This document shows, in pieces, positions 63,851-64,000 of a stretch of 64,000 bases of DNA (positions are counted from its first letter, which is position 1; each line of letters begins with the position of its first letter). Both the position numbers and the translations under genes were made by a program. This DNA is from Monoplex corrugatus (Eukaryota; Mollusca; Gastropoda; Littorinimorpha; Ranellidae): positions 42,218,532 through 42,282,531 of the forward strand of contig JAPXFY010000031.1 of NCBI GenBank assembly GCA_030674185.1, given 5' to 3'. Under the pieces are notes generated by a model. That model searched no databases, was not told where the DNA came from, and saw nothing but the letters and a program-made list of their open reading frames with translations.

Positions 63851-64000
63851 CAACTTCTGTTTGCTGTGCTTTTTTTTTCACAACTCTAACAATTGACCCA
63901 CTCATTTTCTCTGTTTTGATATTGTGACAGACAGGTCGTGGGTAACCTCTTGACGTACGGGTACGTCATGATTTCACGATCTCCAAAACGCTGTTGACGT
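63851..64000. other. Unassigned window end
   Basis: A T homopolymer near 63870 and otherwise nothing recognised. Confidence 0.4.

Overview
The window looks like a piece of an animal nuclear genome made almost entirely of repeats. It has no operons, no long host reading frames, dense (CA)n, (GA)n, (AT)n and (GATA)n tracts, many minisatellites, one ~39-bp satellite, and decayed copies of several non-LTR retrotransposon families, one Tc1-type DNA transposon and short non-autonomous elements. A marine invertebrate, perhaps a gastropod mollusc, fits the element mix and the degenerate LGR/GRL101-like GPCR piece. That assignment is inference; nothing here fixes the species.

Layout. 1-9000: minisatellites (43 bp, then two unrelated 31-bp arrays), a purine tract, a fragment of an L2-like LINE, the first copy of dispersed repeat R1, and a candidate host exon on the minus strand at 8804-8894. 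9002-12428: a full-length RTE (BovB-like) LINE flanked by a perfect 12-bp target duplication; its coding region is broken. 12700-15700: a 35-bp minisatellite, R1, and a reversed 5'-truncated RTE copy. 15870-18590: a zinc-finger LINE copy invaded by a 24-bp minisatellite, a (GA)n tract and an RTE fragment with its own target duplication. 18650-23660: R1 copies, RTE 3' ends, microsatellites, a CT-rich minisatellite, a tRNA-like head fused to an RTE 3' tail, and SINE-1. 23820-26735: a second long RTE copy on the minus strand. 26800-32250: microsatellites, a 42-bp minisatellite grown inside SINE-2, SINE-1 again, and a CR1-like fragment. 32565-32846: a foldback (MITE-like) element.

33727-47195 is a ~39-bp satellite array carrying five insertions: a GT-rich repeat, an RTE copy, a short zinc-finger LINE fragment, a nearly full-length zinc-finger LINE, and a Tc1 element with an apparently intact transposase. 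47325-49075 is another zinc-finger LINE. 49076-53000 holds small repeats and the GPCR remnant (50826-51170). 53200-55560 is a Tx1/L1-like LINE apparently split by an RTE copy. 55640-58490 contains an L2-like LINE, a zinc-finger LINE piece and microsatellites. 58490-60083 has an RTE-related tail, a tRNA-like SINE head and a CR1-like tail. 60098-63440 is two long young minisatellites (51 bp and 38 bp). The window ends in a decayed Ty3/gypsy-like integrase fragment.

The genes do not form a pathway. What can be read is a history of nested insertion and of tandem repeats that start inside mobile elements. The best observations are the intact Tc1 transposase, several minisatellites whose seed sequence can be found inside a transposon, the nested insertions with readable target duplications, the R1 family, and the two traces of host coding sequence.
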